From Eucalyptus grandis (lineage: Eukaryota; Streptophyta; Magnoliopsida; Myrtales; Myrtaceae): a stretch of 64,000 nucleotides of DNA. Both the position numbers and the translations under genes were made by a program. Of the stretch, positions 47,787-60,697 are shown piece after piece. The stretch lies in assembly GCF_016545825.1 (NCBI RefSeq), contig NC_052622.1, positions 439,001 through 503,000 on the forward strand. Reading direction: 5' to 3'. Positions within the stretch are counted from its first letter, which is position 1; every line of letters starts with the position of its first letter. The notes under the pieces were generated by a model that saw only the letters and a program-made list of their open reading frames with translations, was not told where the DNA came from and ran no database searches.

Positions 47787-48060
47787 AAAATCCGACCTGA
47801 TCCGATTCCGAGCTCGGCGTCGCCGGGCGAAATGCGTCCGATGCTGAGAGCAGCAGCGAGCAGGACGGCCGCCGATCGGCGAGTGGCGGGGAGGAGAGAC
47901 GTCGGCGGCGGCGCGCGAGATTCTCGAGAAAAATCGGAGAGAAAAGTCGGGAAAGCGTGGGAAAACGAGGGCGAGAATGATCGGCGTCGGAGCGGAAGAA
48001 AAAGAGTGCCTGGGACTGAAGGAAAGGTCAGGAAAAACTAGGAAGAGAACACGTAGCCAA
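47787..48060 (-). promoter_or_regulatory. Leader and promoter side of the lipase gene
   Basis: GC- and GA-rich sequence directly upstream of the start codon, as in many plant 5' UTRs. Long overlapping frames here are compositional. Confidence 0.35.
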
Positions 48061-48484
48061 ATGGCTCGATGACTCCGCGAAACTAAAATTCTTCTTTTTA
48101 TTTTGTGGATTAACTTATTGAGCTCTTTTGGGGCCAAAGGATAAAATAAGAAAATTAGTGGGGTCAAGTAAAAAATTCGTAAAGCGTTTACGATAGGGCG
48201 GTTAGGTACGCGGGTATACAGGGACAAAGTCGCTGGGCCCCACTAGATCGGAGTTCCGCGATCAAAATTCAAAAGGTGTTTGGTTTGAGGGTCGTCAAAA
48301 TTCAAGAGGTGTTTTTTTTGGTTTGAGGGTCGTCTGATTAAAATCATGCCATTGATTAGTTCGTCCAAGACATTTAAGACCACGGGGAAGAGAAGATGAG
48401 TTGAGTTCGTCGATGGAGTCTTTCAACCAAAGTAAAGCTTGTTCACTAGGGTTTCTTTTGATTAAGATGGATATAATAATATAA

Positions 48485-48840
48485 AAGGTCATGAACTTTG
48501 ATTTATTATGCAATATAATTCATGAACTTTAAATTTTTTCAGTATGATCCATTAATATTTAATATACATTCGATTTAATCAATTGACTGTATAATGATGT
48601 TTAATATTGTTCTTTCATTAATTCAACTTCAATAATAACATTGACAAAAGTTTATTCTTATAAAATTTCTTCATCCATGCAATGTGATCCATGAACTATA
48701 AATTCATTTAATATGATCCATTAACTTTTAGTATATATTCACTTTAGTCAATCAACTATACGAAAATGTTTAATGTCATCCTTCCATCAATTTAAGTTCG
48801 GAAACTAAAAACAACATTAAAAATTTTCATATAATTTAAG
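48485..48840. repeat. Two diverged tandem units of about 190 bp
   Basis: ATGCAATATAATTCATGAAC..ATGATCCATTAATATTTA..TTAATCAATTGACTGTA..AATGTTTAATATTGTTCTTTC is followed by a similar run starting ATGCAATGTGATCCATGAAC at about 48677. This gives two direct copies. No coding sequence. Confidence 0.55.
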
Positions 48841-48959
48841 GACCAAATTTAACATGTATTCGAGTCCAAAACATTCAAAATGATACTGCACATTGAGTTA
48901 AAATTAAGGGATTACATAGCACAATAGACAAAAGTTCATAGACCATTTGTGTCACTAAC

Positions 48960-51900
48960 CCTAGTAAGGATTAAGGGTATTTATCTATTTAATTATTGTG
49001 TGGGCCGTGCTAGTTTAGCTTTGGATTCATTGTCGTAGAGGATTGCTTTAGTAAATAAATCGTTTCCATCAAAACAAAAGGTGCAATTGAAGAAAGCGTC
49101 ATCACTAAGGAGCTGGTCGTTGAATTAGCGACATTCTGCCTAGCTGGTCGAGGAAGGAATAATCTGACATTATTGCACCAACGAAAGAATTTTATTTTTT
49201 TATTATTATTATTTTTTACATAAGGTTTGGCAAACTATGCACTCAAATTTAACAAGTATGTGGGTACAGTTGTTAAGTATATCTCACCTTATTATAAAAT
49301 TATATAAATCATTTTGTAAAACATGAATTACACAGAGTAAAAAAGATATTAGTACATTGGAAGTTATAAAATTTGTATACAAGTGAATGCTTGTTAACGA
49401 AATTTTTGCGAACGATATGATAAAGATATTAGCGGATCCTACTGAGGAGATCTTCTCGCATGTAGCAGATCTCAACAAATTCCCGAACATATCCTTGGAG
49501 GGCAGCTAGCGACTGGTTGTTTGTTCATATCTTGAGTAATTCGAATTTCGAAGAAATCAAGAGGAAGAGAAAGCAAGTGGGCGGTTCACTGGTCGGTCGA
49601 TTGAATAGATCGCAGCCGCAGTCTCAGTTCATACCAACGCTGCATCGGCCGATCATCGCAATTTCTTAGGCAATAAGAATTTTTGGATTTATTCAGCCGA
49701 AAAGCCAAAGAAAGTTAAAATTGGCTGTCTCCATGGATTTCACCAATCAAATAAAGAGGTAAAAGAACACCAAATCTAACTCGCATTTTTACAAGCGTCA
49801 CATTTCTTTAACTTATTTAACAAACATATTTAATCAGGAATATTTGGATCTTATTAACTGCTAATTGTGCACGTGACCAGAAAAGAGTCACCCATCTATG
49901 AAAAAATATTAATATCTTCATGATTAATCAGTTAATAATTGCACGATTCAAATCCTCCTTACGAAAAATTATAAAAATTTTGAAAAGATGGCCCTCAGTG
50001 CTGGGACCTCACAGTAGCTAGTAACCAAATATCGAAAATTATTAACTCTTTTCTTTATCAATTTCATATGCTTGTCTTTGCTTAGGAAGAGGGACATGGC
50101 AAGACTTATCCAAAGTGGCCTTTGCCCCCATCCTACAATAATCACACGCTTGGACTCGTCCTCCCATTATTTTATACTTTCCCATTATTAATCCGTGAAA
50201 ATTCGCAATCCGCGTTATAAAGCCAACCGCATTCCGCTTGAACGCAAAGCATATCTCTCTGCCAGTTGATATTGCTTTCAAGAAAGGCATATGGCCTTGG
50301 AAACGTATCTTTATGTCAATTATTTGCTTCGGGTTTGCGGCGAATTTAATTAAAGCTTTTGCGCACGCGTCTATGTTTCAAACTCTTTAAGCTATAATAG
50401 AACAGAAGGCATGAGCATCCACGCCCGCATAAAGGGATTTTGAGGAATACTTTATTTGTTGTCTAACACTAACAAGAGGTTACATTAAGTCAAATAGTTT
50501 GATTAGTTTTCTTAACCAGATTGTTGACAAGAGGTGTTCAACATGGCCCCTCCTTGTGCACAATTCCACAATGATTCCGTACTGGCTCTGGAAAGTTCAG
50601 ACTTGAGAATGCGGGAGAAGTCGTTATTCAATACACCCAACACACCCGTCATTTATTGATCATACCCGTATCCCAACGTATGTCCTAGAAGGTTGAAAAT
50701 TCATTCACGAAACTCGCATTTTGAAGATATCAACTTGTACCATTAGATCAACTCCGTCAATAGTACATATTCATCGCTCTTAAATGGTTATGCTAAAGCT
50801 TTTTCCCTATGGACTTAGGTTTGGAATTGAGTGCTCGCGTTTCAATCGTGGGGGTTGGGGGATCAATTATGTGAATAGATCTGGCAGCTCATATTTACGA
50901 GCCGACAACTAGAAAAGACCCAATTAGCTGACTAATTCCCAACGTCGGTTGGACAAGCACGTCTCTCCTTGGCGAACTCATCTCCTTGTCATCCTCTCTG
51001 ACAAGAAACACAGTGTCCATCATCTTGTTGGCTTCAGTGTCTGGTTTTTCCCCCTTTTTTCCCCTCTCGTGGATAAAGAAATGTCTAGTTTAACCGTAAA
51101 GAACAACCCGTCTTTAGGTTGTGGACCCAGAACACTCATCCGTCCTAGGGTGTATTTTTTTTTATTGGATAAGTAAAATCTAGTTTATCTATTAATTCAG
51201 GGGAGAAAAAAAACATAACCTAGGAATTGAACTTTCCCATGTCTATTAAGAATTTCACGGCCATTCATTGACATTAGACTGCAAATTTTCATTTACTAAA
51301 CGCACTAAAAAGCATTTTTATAGCCTCAAAGAATCCTGATGCATGACCATTGGGATCCAAGACCATATGATTAGCACGAGGTGGTTATATTTCGAATGAG
51401 CAGGCTTAGTAACTTATGCTGTATTTTTTTTTTTTGAAAGATTAATGATTTTAAAAATATTTTTTGAAAATGATCGTTTATATCACTTATAAAAATCGAT
51501 AAATGAATAAAAAATACTTGCATCACACACCAAGATTTTTACACATAAATTGTTGTTCATAATGAAAATGTATTCAATTGATTAATTATGTAAGCCTCAT
51601 TTTATGGGAAATAAACATAGTCTTACATTATGCAAGAGCCCTAAAAAAGTCCTCCCGCATGATAGACGCTAACAATATGAATATGTGGAGTTTTAAGCTT
51701 CATTGGAAGTGCACCTCAATGAATCATAGTAGCCTTTTTACTTCATAAAATCACGTTATATGTTAAAAAAATCAGTTTTACATTATATTTTTAATTTCTC
51801 GAAATTATACCAACTACCTTTCAACAGTTTTTAACTCTTTACCGCTTATCCTCCCCTAATTCCAAATCGCGACTTCGCATCTTCAAACTGCTGCAATGAC

Positions 51901-52580
51901 CAAAATACCTTTCTTGCCCGAACCACTTTCAAAAAAAAAAGAAAAAATCCTCAGCCCACTTTAGGAAAACTGCCACCGCAGTCGCCAGTGCCACCAGTCG
52001 ACTGTTGAGACGCCGCCGACTTGCCCCTCACCACCGACCCAATGCAGCGCCTCTCCAAGTATGTACAAGCCCATTTCTCTCTCGCGCTCTCTCTATGGAC
52101 ATCAATGGAGACCTGAGGTTTGAGTTTGGCAGGTCGCCATGCCCAGGCCTCAGATCCAAGGTCACAACGGCCATGGAGACCTCGATCGGAGGTTGTTACT
52201 GCTCATTGGCCACCTCGAGGATGCTCAAGATTCTGCAGTGTCTCGACTTCGCGAGGGAAGTCAACAGTTGGCAAACTTATGGAGAAGCAAGAGGAAGAAT
52301 GGAAAGAGGATTGGTCTCGGGGGTGAGACATTTGGCCGCGGCAGCTGCGCTCACGTGTTAGGTACTATATTTAGAAATTCGGGTTGGTGAGCTGGTAAAT
52401 GGAAGGAGATGAAGGATATATTAGGAAAGAGAAATGATAATATGGTAAATCAATGTACAAGCATACTGAAGTGAGGATGTAAATTAGTATTACTAAAGTA
52501 AGTGAGGGCAGAAATGCGACAGTTAATGCAAGAAGGGTAATTAGTGCTATTCATAATACTTTGCTTGTTTTGTGGAAAAG
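48960..52580. other. Long intergenic AT-rich stretch
   Basis: No supported gene over 3.6 kb. A minus-strand 82-codon frame at 50042-50290 and plus frames near 52005-52390 have no recognised family. No RNA gene seen. Confidence 0.35.
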
Positions 52581-52589
52581 TTAACCTTT

Positions 52590-55060
52590 CGAAAAAATAT
52601 TTTTTAAGAAAATGATAATATTTTCTAGTATTTATTTGAAATTTGGAATTAAACAATGAATTATTTTCTTTTGTTCGAAGAGAACACTGCTTTTTATTTT
52701 CTCAAAGTGACATATACTGTCGTGTAACATTATATCATCAAATCTTAAATAGAATTTTATTACATTAGTTTTTCATGGGCTAGTTACTTAGGTCCACACC
52801 CAACCTGGGGGTACTTGGGCCTGCGGTCTAGGACCTAGTAATGGGGCACCTAGGCTTGGTAGGTGAGGTCTCGAGGACTTAGGCACGACCATCATAGACT
52901 CAAGCATGAGCACCGAGGCCATGAGCCGGGCCTCCATGGTTTTGGACCAAGATGTTAAGGACCTTAGATGTAGTGTTGGGGGCTCACTGGACTCGAGCCC
53001 AATTGCTAGTGTCCCCAAGCCCAGGCATCGGGATCTTAATTATAGGAGTTGGGATTTTTTTTTTTATCGATCTATTATATTCCTACTCTAATTTTCAATA
53101 TTAGACTTTTACTCTACCTCTTTACAAGATGTGGGAGTTGAAACCCACATTTGAAACTAAATTATCCCCATCCAAACCCCTTTGAGAAGATGGAGATTTG
53201 AACCCTCCACCTCCCCATTTCATGTTGGAAGAGTGGAACTTCGGTAATTTAGGAGTTGGGATTTCTCAAGCCCAATTATTGGGAACTTAATTATTGTGGT
53301 AGGGATTCGGCACAGATACCTATGACTTGGGTTTCAGAGTTGAGAACTATGCACAATTGCAAGGGACCCGATCATGAGCAATGGGATCACAATCTCGACC
53401 TCAGTGAACCCAATGCAAGTGGCGATGACTTAGGTACAAGTGGGGCACTTGAGCCCAAGCACGACACTTGGGTCTTGGACCAAGCCTCAAGAAACATAGG
53501 CCTCATGTGGTTCAACATTTGGAAATGGCTTTAAAGCTCTAAAGTTTTTGGCCAAATGTAAATGGCATTTGGCTACTTTTTTTTTTTTTTTTTTTACTTT
53601 GGAGAGTTGCAATTGCACCTCCAAAACTCCAAAGGACTTTCGCTAAATTCCGAGTTGGAGGCATTTTGAAAAGTTGCATTTCCGGAATGCTAAGCGTTGG
53701 TTTGATGAAGATTTCTAAACTTCCATTTTACCTTCATTTATCAAGTATACTTCCATTTTAAAACAAACCCCAAAGATTCTCTCCTCTCTCTTTCATGTCT
53801 CATCTTTCTTTCGCTCTCGATAAATTTTGCTCGTCTCTACGCCGTTGACAAACATCTCATTTCACTCTTGACTCTCGATGCTGCACGCCACTTTGCCTCT
53901 CTTCCATCACGCCCGCTCTCAATGCCGCTCGCCACTTGCCTCCCTTCCCTGAGAATATGCCGGTTTTTACAATTTTGGATAACTTCATGTTGAGCATGAA
54001 GGTTTTTGCGATATCAATTTGATTTGTGTTTTGCCGGTTCATCTTAAATTAGCTTCACTTCAATTTCTGGATAACCCTATGTGGCTGTGATCAGAGTTTG
54101 AAACCTGTCATAGTTGTTTTTTCTTGCTCTGGGTTGTATGATTCTTCATTTTCGTGTTTTGTTCGGCTTGATCTTGGCAGCAGTCACTTTTAGTGCCCTT
54201 TGGTAGTGATGATCTTGAAAATAGTAATAAGATTTGTCATATCTAGGTTGTTCTTAATGCTTGTAGTGAAATTGTTGCCTCCTTATTCTTATGTTACAAG
54301 GGATATAGACTTGGCAAGTGGGGGCTCGAGGACTAAAGCATCACTACTATAGACCCAGGCATAGGAACCGAGGCCTTGGATTCGATGTCCATGGTATTGG
54401 ACCAAGATGTTAAGGACCTTAGATGGGGTTTTGGGGACTCATGGGACTAGGGCCTAACCACTAAGGTCCCCAAGCCCAAGCATCGGGATCTTAATAATAG
54501 GAGCCAGGATTTCTCAAGCCCAACGTTGGGAACTTAACCACCATGTTGGAAACTCGACACGGATGCTGATGACTTGGGTTTCAAAGTCGGGTATCATACA
54601 CAGTCACCAAAGACTCGATCACAAGTAATGGGATCATGCATCCAACCTTTGTGAAGAGATGTTATATGGGTTAGTGCCCATGTCCGATATCTTGGACTAA
54701 GGCTCAAGGAACGTTATTGCGCTCCGGACTTAGTCCTCATCTCTTTGGACAGAAACTCGGCCATTAAGGACTTGGGCACAAACATGTGGGTGTCCATGCC
54801 ATGCATAATATTTGTGATCCAGCGCCAATCTAGTAACATTAAAAAAATATGGTCACTAATTTTAAAAGAAAAGAAATTATTTTCTTGAGTTCAAAAAGAA
54901 GAACATTTCATTAAGGGCATATTTTCTAAAAATGTCACTTATATCACTTATTAGAATAAATGAAATTAAAGTATTTTCATTATCCACGATAATATTTTAA
55001 TATAAATTATTGTTAATAAAAAATTATTAATTAATTAGTTTTAATGATCATATTTAGAAA
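52590..55060. repeat. Repeat element of the CAAGCCC family with a long direct duplication
   Basis: AT-rich flanks (TTAAGAAAATGATAATATTT left; AAAGAAATTATTTTCTTGAG right) resemble the element at 28.1-29.3 kb. Two direct copies of about 400-450 bp, roughly 80% alike by eye, lie at about 52850-53520 and 54310-54730 (shared words GACCAAGATGTTAAGGACCT, CATCGGGATCTTAAT, GACTTGGGTTTCA). The first copy is longer because a SINE sits inside it. The spacer at 53540-54290 is unrelated and includes a T-run. Confidence 0.6.
53058..53249 (-). mobile_element. tRNA-type SINE, minus strand, with 15-bp target duplication
   Basis: TAGGAGTTGGGATTT occurs exactly at 53043-53057 and 53250-53264. Between them lie about 192 bp that start with a T-run on the plus strand (an A-tail when read on the minus strand). 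On the minus strand a box-B-like GGTTCAAATCTCC is seen near the 5' end. The second copy of the surrounding duplication lacks this insert, which gives an empty site. Confidence 0.85.
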
Positions 55061-55229
55061 AATGCAAATTCTAAAGTATGCATTTTTCTATAAAACAAAC
55101 AAACTAATTATGAAAAAAAAAAAGAAAAACTCGTTGATCCATTTTTCAAAGCGATTCCAATATGAGAAATCAGAAATTGGACTTCGTCGAAACAAACTAA
55201 CCGACTTCAGTCGTTCACGGCCGCAAGTG

Positions 55230-55787
55230 GCTCCACGTCCCCTCTCTCTCTCTCTCTCTGGGCGTTGTACCTGTCTAGGGTTTTAGGACTTCCGCCGGTG
55301 GCAGGACAGCGTCGCGGGATCGAGAAATGGTTGCTCCGACCGATTCGTAATCTCCCTCGCGTTCGTTGGGTTCCACGGTCTGCTCATTCTCTTCTGTGCT
55401 CTTCTCCTTCTCCCTCCCACTCCCCAATTACTGTCCAGTTAGTTACCCCCCGATCAGCTGTAAAACGAGCGCGTGTCTAGAGTAGCAGAAACTCTCGCAC
55501 AGCTTTGCTCCTCTGATCACTTCACTGAACTTAGATTTCGGTCCAATCGTTAGCTCATTTGGAGGAATGTCTTGCATTTTGGTCGCATCGACGGATGATG
55601 ATTGTCTAGATATCGAGCTCTTTTGCCTTCTTTTTTTTTTTCCTTTTGCTTTTAATTTATTGGGATTTAACAAAAATTGCATCTTTCGTTTTAATTTAGA
55701 TTAGGTTTGCCCCCAGAAACTTTTATTTTGCGTCTATGTATGTTGTAATTCGCTCGACATTCGGTTTGTTTTGTTAGGCAACTCACG
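55230..55787 (+). promoter_or_regulatory. Leader of the CBP3-like gene, probably with a 5' UTR intron
   Basis: A CT microsatellite at about 55237-55259 and a GC-rich leader are followed by T-rich sequence ending TTTTGTTAG just before the CDS ATG, which looks like an intron acceptor in the 5' UTR. The donor is uncertain. Confidence 0.4.
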
Positions 55788-58735
55788 ATGTTCCCGAGAT
55801 GGAGCAGAGCACTTAATCAATTATCAAGGGTCAGTCCAATAAGGAATGTGGAAGTCAGAGATGGAATTTCTGCGTTCTCTCATCGAAGCTATGCCAAGGG
55901 TGCAGCTGTAGCTGCAGCTGCAGCACCCGTCGCGCCTGAATATGCCGGGAATGATTTGTCCGCCAGACCAGCGGTAGGTGCTGAAGCACATCTAGTTTTT
56001 ATGTGTATGAGGGGTGCCGTTGCTTTTTAGATACCGGCAAAGTGTTGAAGAGCTCAGCTCTGTAGATGTTGCTTCTTCCTGCTTTTAATTCATAAGTATA
56101 TTGGTCACAATAAGCGTAGCGATCATCCAAATGAAATTCATCAAAATCTCTATGCTCGCGTGCTACTCTCCAATTTTATGTTATAGCATCCACCCTTGCA
56201 GTTCCTTGTTGTGGAAATTGACTGGGATTGTTCCTTCAGGTAAACTTGGAGAGAATGTTTTGGTCCAAGCCATGTTCACTGGCTTTGGCCCCAGATTCCC
56301 CGTTGAGAATTGAAGAACCAAAGTACGAAGGCATCCGCCATGTGATCCTCAAACTGATGCTCTTTTACAGCAAACAGAGCAAATCTATCAGAGGTGCAAA
56401 TGTTGTGTACCGGCGGATCCTTCATCAAGTCGATAAACCCGCCATTTATGAAGGTAACCCTATCTTTACTTTGCTAGCCGGATAAAACGTGTAGTTCATG
56501 GACCTGTTGATAAATATTGAAGTTTGAGATTCAATTTTCAGAATGAGGATTCTTCATTCCACTATTCAAGCAATCCAATGTCATGAATGGTGGAGTTAAT
56601 AGCTATATAATGTTGGGACCATGACTTAATAACTAAAGCTTGGCAGAAGCCTTGTTATTAAGTGAAAGAACTTTTAAAAAGAAGATGTGGAGATAGCAAT
56701 GTAGTTCTAATAACCGGTCCTGCTTCTGAAGAAACCAAGAATAAAAATGACACGGCTATCTCTTACGAATCTTTTGCCGACCTTTCATTTCAATAACAAA
56801 CTATTGAGGAATCAAATGTCCATTCAAGCTCTTGAAAAGTTACACCTTTTAAGTTGCAGCTGATGCTGTGACTATGGAACTTTCTTTTCTTTTGAAGCTA
56901 CAGTCGCCTAATTTATTAAGTAGAGTCTAGACCAGAGCTGTCAATTGTTAATGGCTTGATAGAATCATAGGAATGACAGACTTTAGTACGAAGGCATTCT
57001 GAATGCATGTGGCATCCAAAGGCAGATAATTTGCTTGAGCAAAACATCGTGAAGGTATGTTACTGGTTGAGTAAGACTTTATTAACGACTCACTTTTTTA
57101 TACCGAACAATTAATGCATCAAGTGGTTTGAGGGTGACTGCTGTCCATGCAGTGTTTAATTTGGAGAAGACTTTTAAGACTACGTTCTCTTTGCTCGTAC
57201 TCCATATGTGGCTTTGCTTACGTCGATTGAAAGAAGATGGAAAAGAAGGTGCTGAATTTGGGCAATACTTGTATGAGATTTACAATCATGATGTGGAGTT
57301 GCGAGTATCTAAAGCTGGGGTATGTGACTAGGTCTCCTTTAGTTGCCTAAGACTATATACTGTGACTAGATATTTCTTAAGATATCAATGAAGTGCACAT
57401 GCTACCTGTCATGTGAAGGGGTTTTCATATTGCTTTTATCTTTGGCAGGTTAACTTATTGCTAACCAAATGGATGAAGGACCTGGAGAAAATATTTTATG
57501 GAAATATTGTCGCTTATGATTCTGCCATGCTTCCAGAGGCTAAACGGGACGAGATGACAAACATAATTTGGAGGTAGCGCATCTTTCTTATCCAACAAGA
57601 GCTTATGAGGTGTTGTCATTGGACATGTCTATGTAACATGTGATATGAAAAATATACATTCTCAAGTCTCGACTAAAGAGTTCTACTCATATTTATGCTG
57701 TAGAAAGTATACTTGTAAATACTTGTAGCCAAAGATACAAAGGTGCATAGAAAACATTACAAGTATATAATTCATTGATGTTAATGGCAAACCTGGATAG
57801 GCAATCTGACTGTTAGAATCAGGGTTAGGTCTCTATTTCATGTATGAGAGATATAATTGATGTTGAAACCTCCATTGCTCTTCTTCATATTATGTTTGAT
57901 CTGCAGGAATGTTTTCTCTGACGATGGCTCACCAAGACCAAATGGTACTGCGGTGCTAGGTGCTGTTCAGGCATGTAGTTTAAAGAGCTTTTCCAAATTT
58001 TGTTAAAACGATGATATTTTAGAAGCAATGAAAACCACTGGTCATTAGTAACGCCCCTTTTTCTCCACAAACTAGATATTTATATCATTGAATGAGTTTA
58101 ATACTCAGTTGGTACAGTTTGTCTCTATATGGTAATGCAATATTTTCTGTAATGGATGATATTCCAGCCTTTAAAATATTTGTTGGATCTTTTAAGATAT
58201 CTTCCCCGCTGTGAAGTTCTTGCCACAACTTATTACTAACTTTGGATACTCTGTAGGCAATGGCTAGGTATGCTTGTCGAGAATCCCATTGCCTCTCCTT
58301 GACAGGTAAGTTCACATTTTTGTTTTTCTTCTGTGCATACGTGGGTTGCTCTTGTCTTCCCTCGTATATGTTGATAGTACAAACAGGACTTGTAACAAGC
58401 TGTACTCATGAAAAGTTAGTGTTTGACAACTTTAATCTTTCATAAACCTTCAAGTCCTATTGGTTACATTTCCGAAGGTGTATGTCTTGAAACCCAGAAA
58501 CAGGAGCTGCCGTGTGCTAAACCTATTCCATGCTCTTTGCTGTTATGTGCCTGATGAGTTTTACCTACTTTATTGGCCTGACTATCAATAATTCTGAATG
58601 TTTAATGCTAAATATGATTTCATTCAAATTGCCCGGTTTAATTTATATCACTATCTGGCAGACAAAGAGGCCATGTTCTCTGGGAACTTCATGTTCACCT
58701 CATTAAAGAGCACAACTGGTTCAGAGAACAAGTGA
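55788..58735 (+). CDS. CBP3: CBP3/UQCC1-like ubiquinol-cytochrome c chaperone
   Basis: Seven exons, all in phase: 55788-55973, 56240-56453, 57153-57319, 57449-57573, 57907-57970, 58257-58305, 58662-58735; 292 aa. The N-terminus (MFPRWSRALNQLSRVSPIR) is basic and hydroxylated like a mitochondrial presequence, followed by an Ala-rich linker. The Ubiq_cyt_C_chap domain is seen through RGANVVYRRILHQVDKPAIY, FNLEKTFKTTFSLLVLHMWL, EFGQYLYEIYNHDVELRVSK and IFYGNIVAYDSAMLPEA. The family (yeast Cbp3) binds newly made cytochrome b and assists complex III assembly in mitochondria. Intron 5 starts GCATGT rather than GT, the only junction that keeps the conserved AVQ-AMARY sequence. The first acceptor in front of the ATG suggests a 5' UTR intron. 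Confidence 0.92.
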
Positions 58736-60697
58736 TCTCCAAGAGATGTGGGTGAGGAGTTTCCAAGCCATCTAAAGAAAATGAGATGGCGGCAGAAATG
58801 TAGGAGAAATCATTGCTTTATTGGGGGACATTTTGTTCTTAGTCAAATTACCTTTAGGAAAGACCTATTAGACATTGATGGATGTCTTCGGTATGCCTTT
58901 ATTTTTTGTCTATAAACTGGCAATGTCACCGGAATCAATAAGATGATATGGACACATCATGTTTCTGTATACTTTGATAAGATTAATTTGTTGAGCTTAG
59001 TGTAAATAGCAGCTCATTTCTCCTGTACTAACCGCTTAGCTTTAACCGTCCAATGGCGAGTCCTTGTCTAAAATGTCCTTTCATCAATTTATATTTTCTC
59101 TGTCAAGGTGAAACACAGAGAACTGATGGATACTGAATAACACGGGATTCTTTGTCCCGGTGAAATTAGCGGTGCCCCTGCTACTGAGTACTGGGTTAAA
59201 AAGCACTTAGACCATAAGAAACAATGCTCCTGTACGGCGCTTCATCAATCAATCTCGCCATTCAAATCGCCGGTTTTCTCTGAATATTTGGTCATGGGAA
59301 CGAATGAACCAAGAGATTGAACACGAGCTTTAGAGAGGGAGAGCTCAGAATTCAAATGCAACTGCCAACTAAACATTGCCTAAAAAGGTGAAGAACCCAA
59401 AAAGCAGAGGAGGTCCCAAAGCAGCAAAAAGCCACAAGGCCAATTTGCTAAAGCGGGGAACATTACCTTAGTGCTGGTCCTCTTTTTCAATAATGTGCCG
59501 CATGTCCTGGCCCGTCCCTAAAGGGTCACTCCCCGCTGGTCCAGGGAGGTCCATTGCTTGGAAGACTTTTTCTTTTTAGATATTCTTCTTTTCTTTCCTT
59601 CTTTTTCTTTCTGGTCAGAGAAATAAAAGTGGTAAAGGGAGTGCCATAATCGAAAAAGTGACATTTCTTTGTCTCCACCTCCAGATGGGGTTATAATGAC
59701 ATTTTAGATAATTCTTTTCCCTCGACTCCACATATTTTCTCTCAATTGAACCACCACCAACAACCAAGGGGTGATAACCACCCACCACCAACCTATGCCA
59801 GCTAAAGAACTTGAATTGAAAGAACAAGGAATGATGTATGTGAGTGTATGTTAGAGAGAGGGGGGGATTCAATTCATTTCATTTGTTAGCGAATCCTCTG
59901 ATATCATTACATCTCCATTTTTACAAAACCAAATATCATTTCGCTGGATTGATAAACTTTATCGAAGTGGACAGATTTACAATCTCAACTAACGCTTGCA
60001 TACTCACATTTATAAATGAAATTTAATCATCAATAATGGAGCCATAATAATAAAATATGCCAAGGTTGAGCGAGCACTTTATATTTCATTGGTGCCACAT
60101 ATTCTTTAATCCCTATCAACAGGGATCATCTTTAAAACAAAAATAAAAAAAATGTAATACCCACATGAGCACTCAAGGTTCCATTGGTAGCTGACATTCT
60201 TTGCTTAAGAAATGAACAAAAGATCCTGGACACCCATATCAATCATCAATCCCAATGTCATAGCTTCAAATTCAGGATATAGTAGCCTCCACAATCAAGA
60301 TGGGACCAGTAGAATCCAGTCTGTTGTAGCTGATAATTGCGGTAACAATCAAGAATCTCGAAACGGGACAAAACCCAAATCACCAACTCTCCAATTCTTT
60401 TGAGCGGCTGACGCATCCACCTGTTTCTTCAGGGAATTAGTAATGCCCACAAACAAAACCGTCATGGAAGTCATTGTCACTGCATTTGCTCACGTCCGGT
60501 GGGTAGCTGAAATTTTCAAAGGTTTTGCTAGTAAAACAAACTCTATAGATATGAAACATCATAGTCTTCATTGTCACTGTCCTAGGACTTCACCAAATGA
60601 CACCAAGTCTCAGCTTTAAATTTAACCGTCAGAGTATACCTAGACCTACACTACTATTACTCGGATCGAATAGGTCTGATGATCTGTAATTGAGTCC
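58736..60697. other. Intergenic
   Basis: 3' flanks of two convergent genes. No gene, RNA or repeat supported; a plus frame at 60212-60403 is unassigned. Confidence 0.4.
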
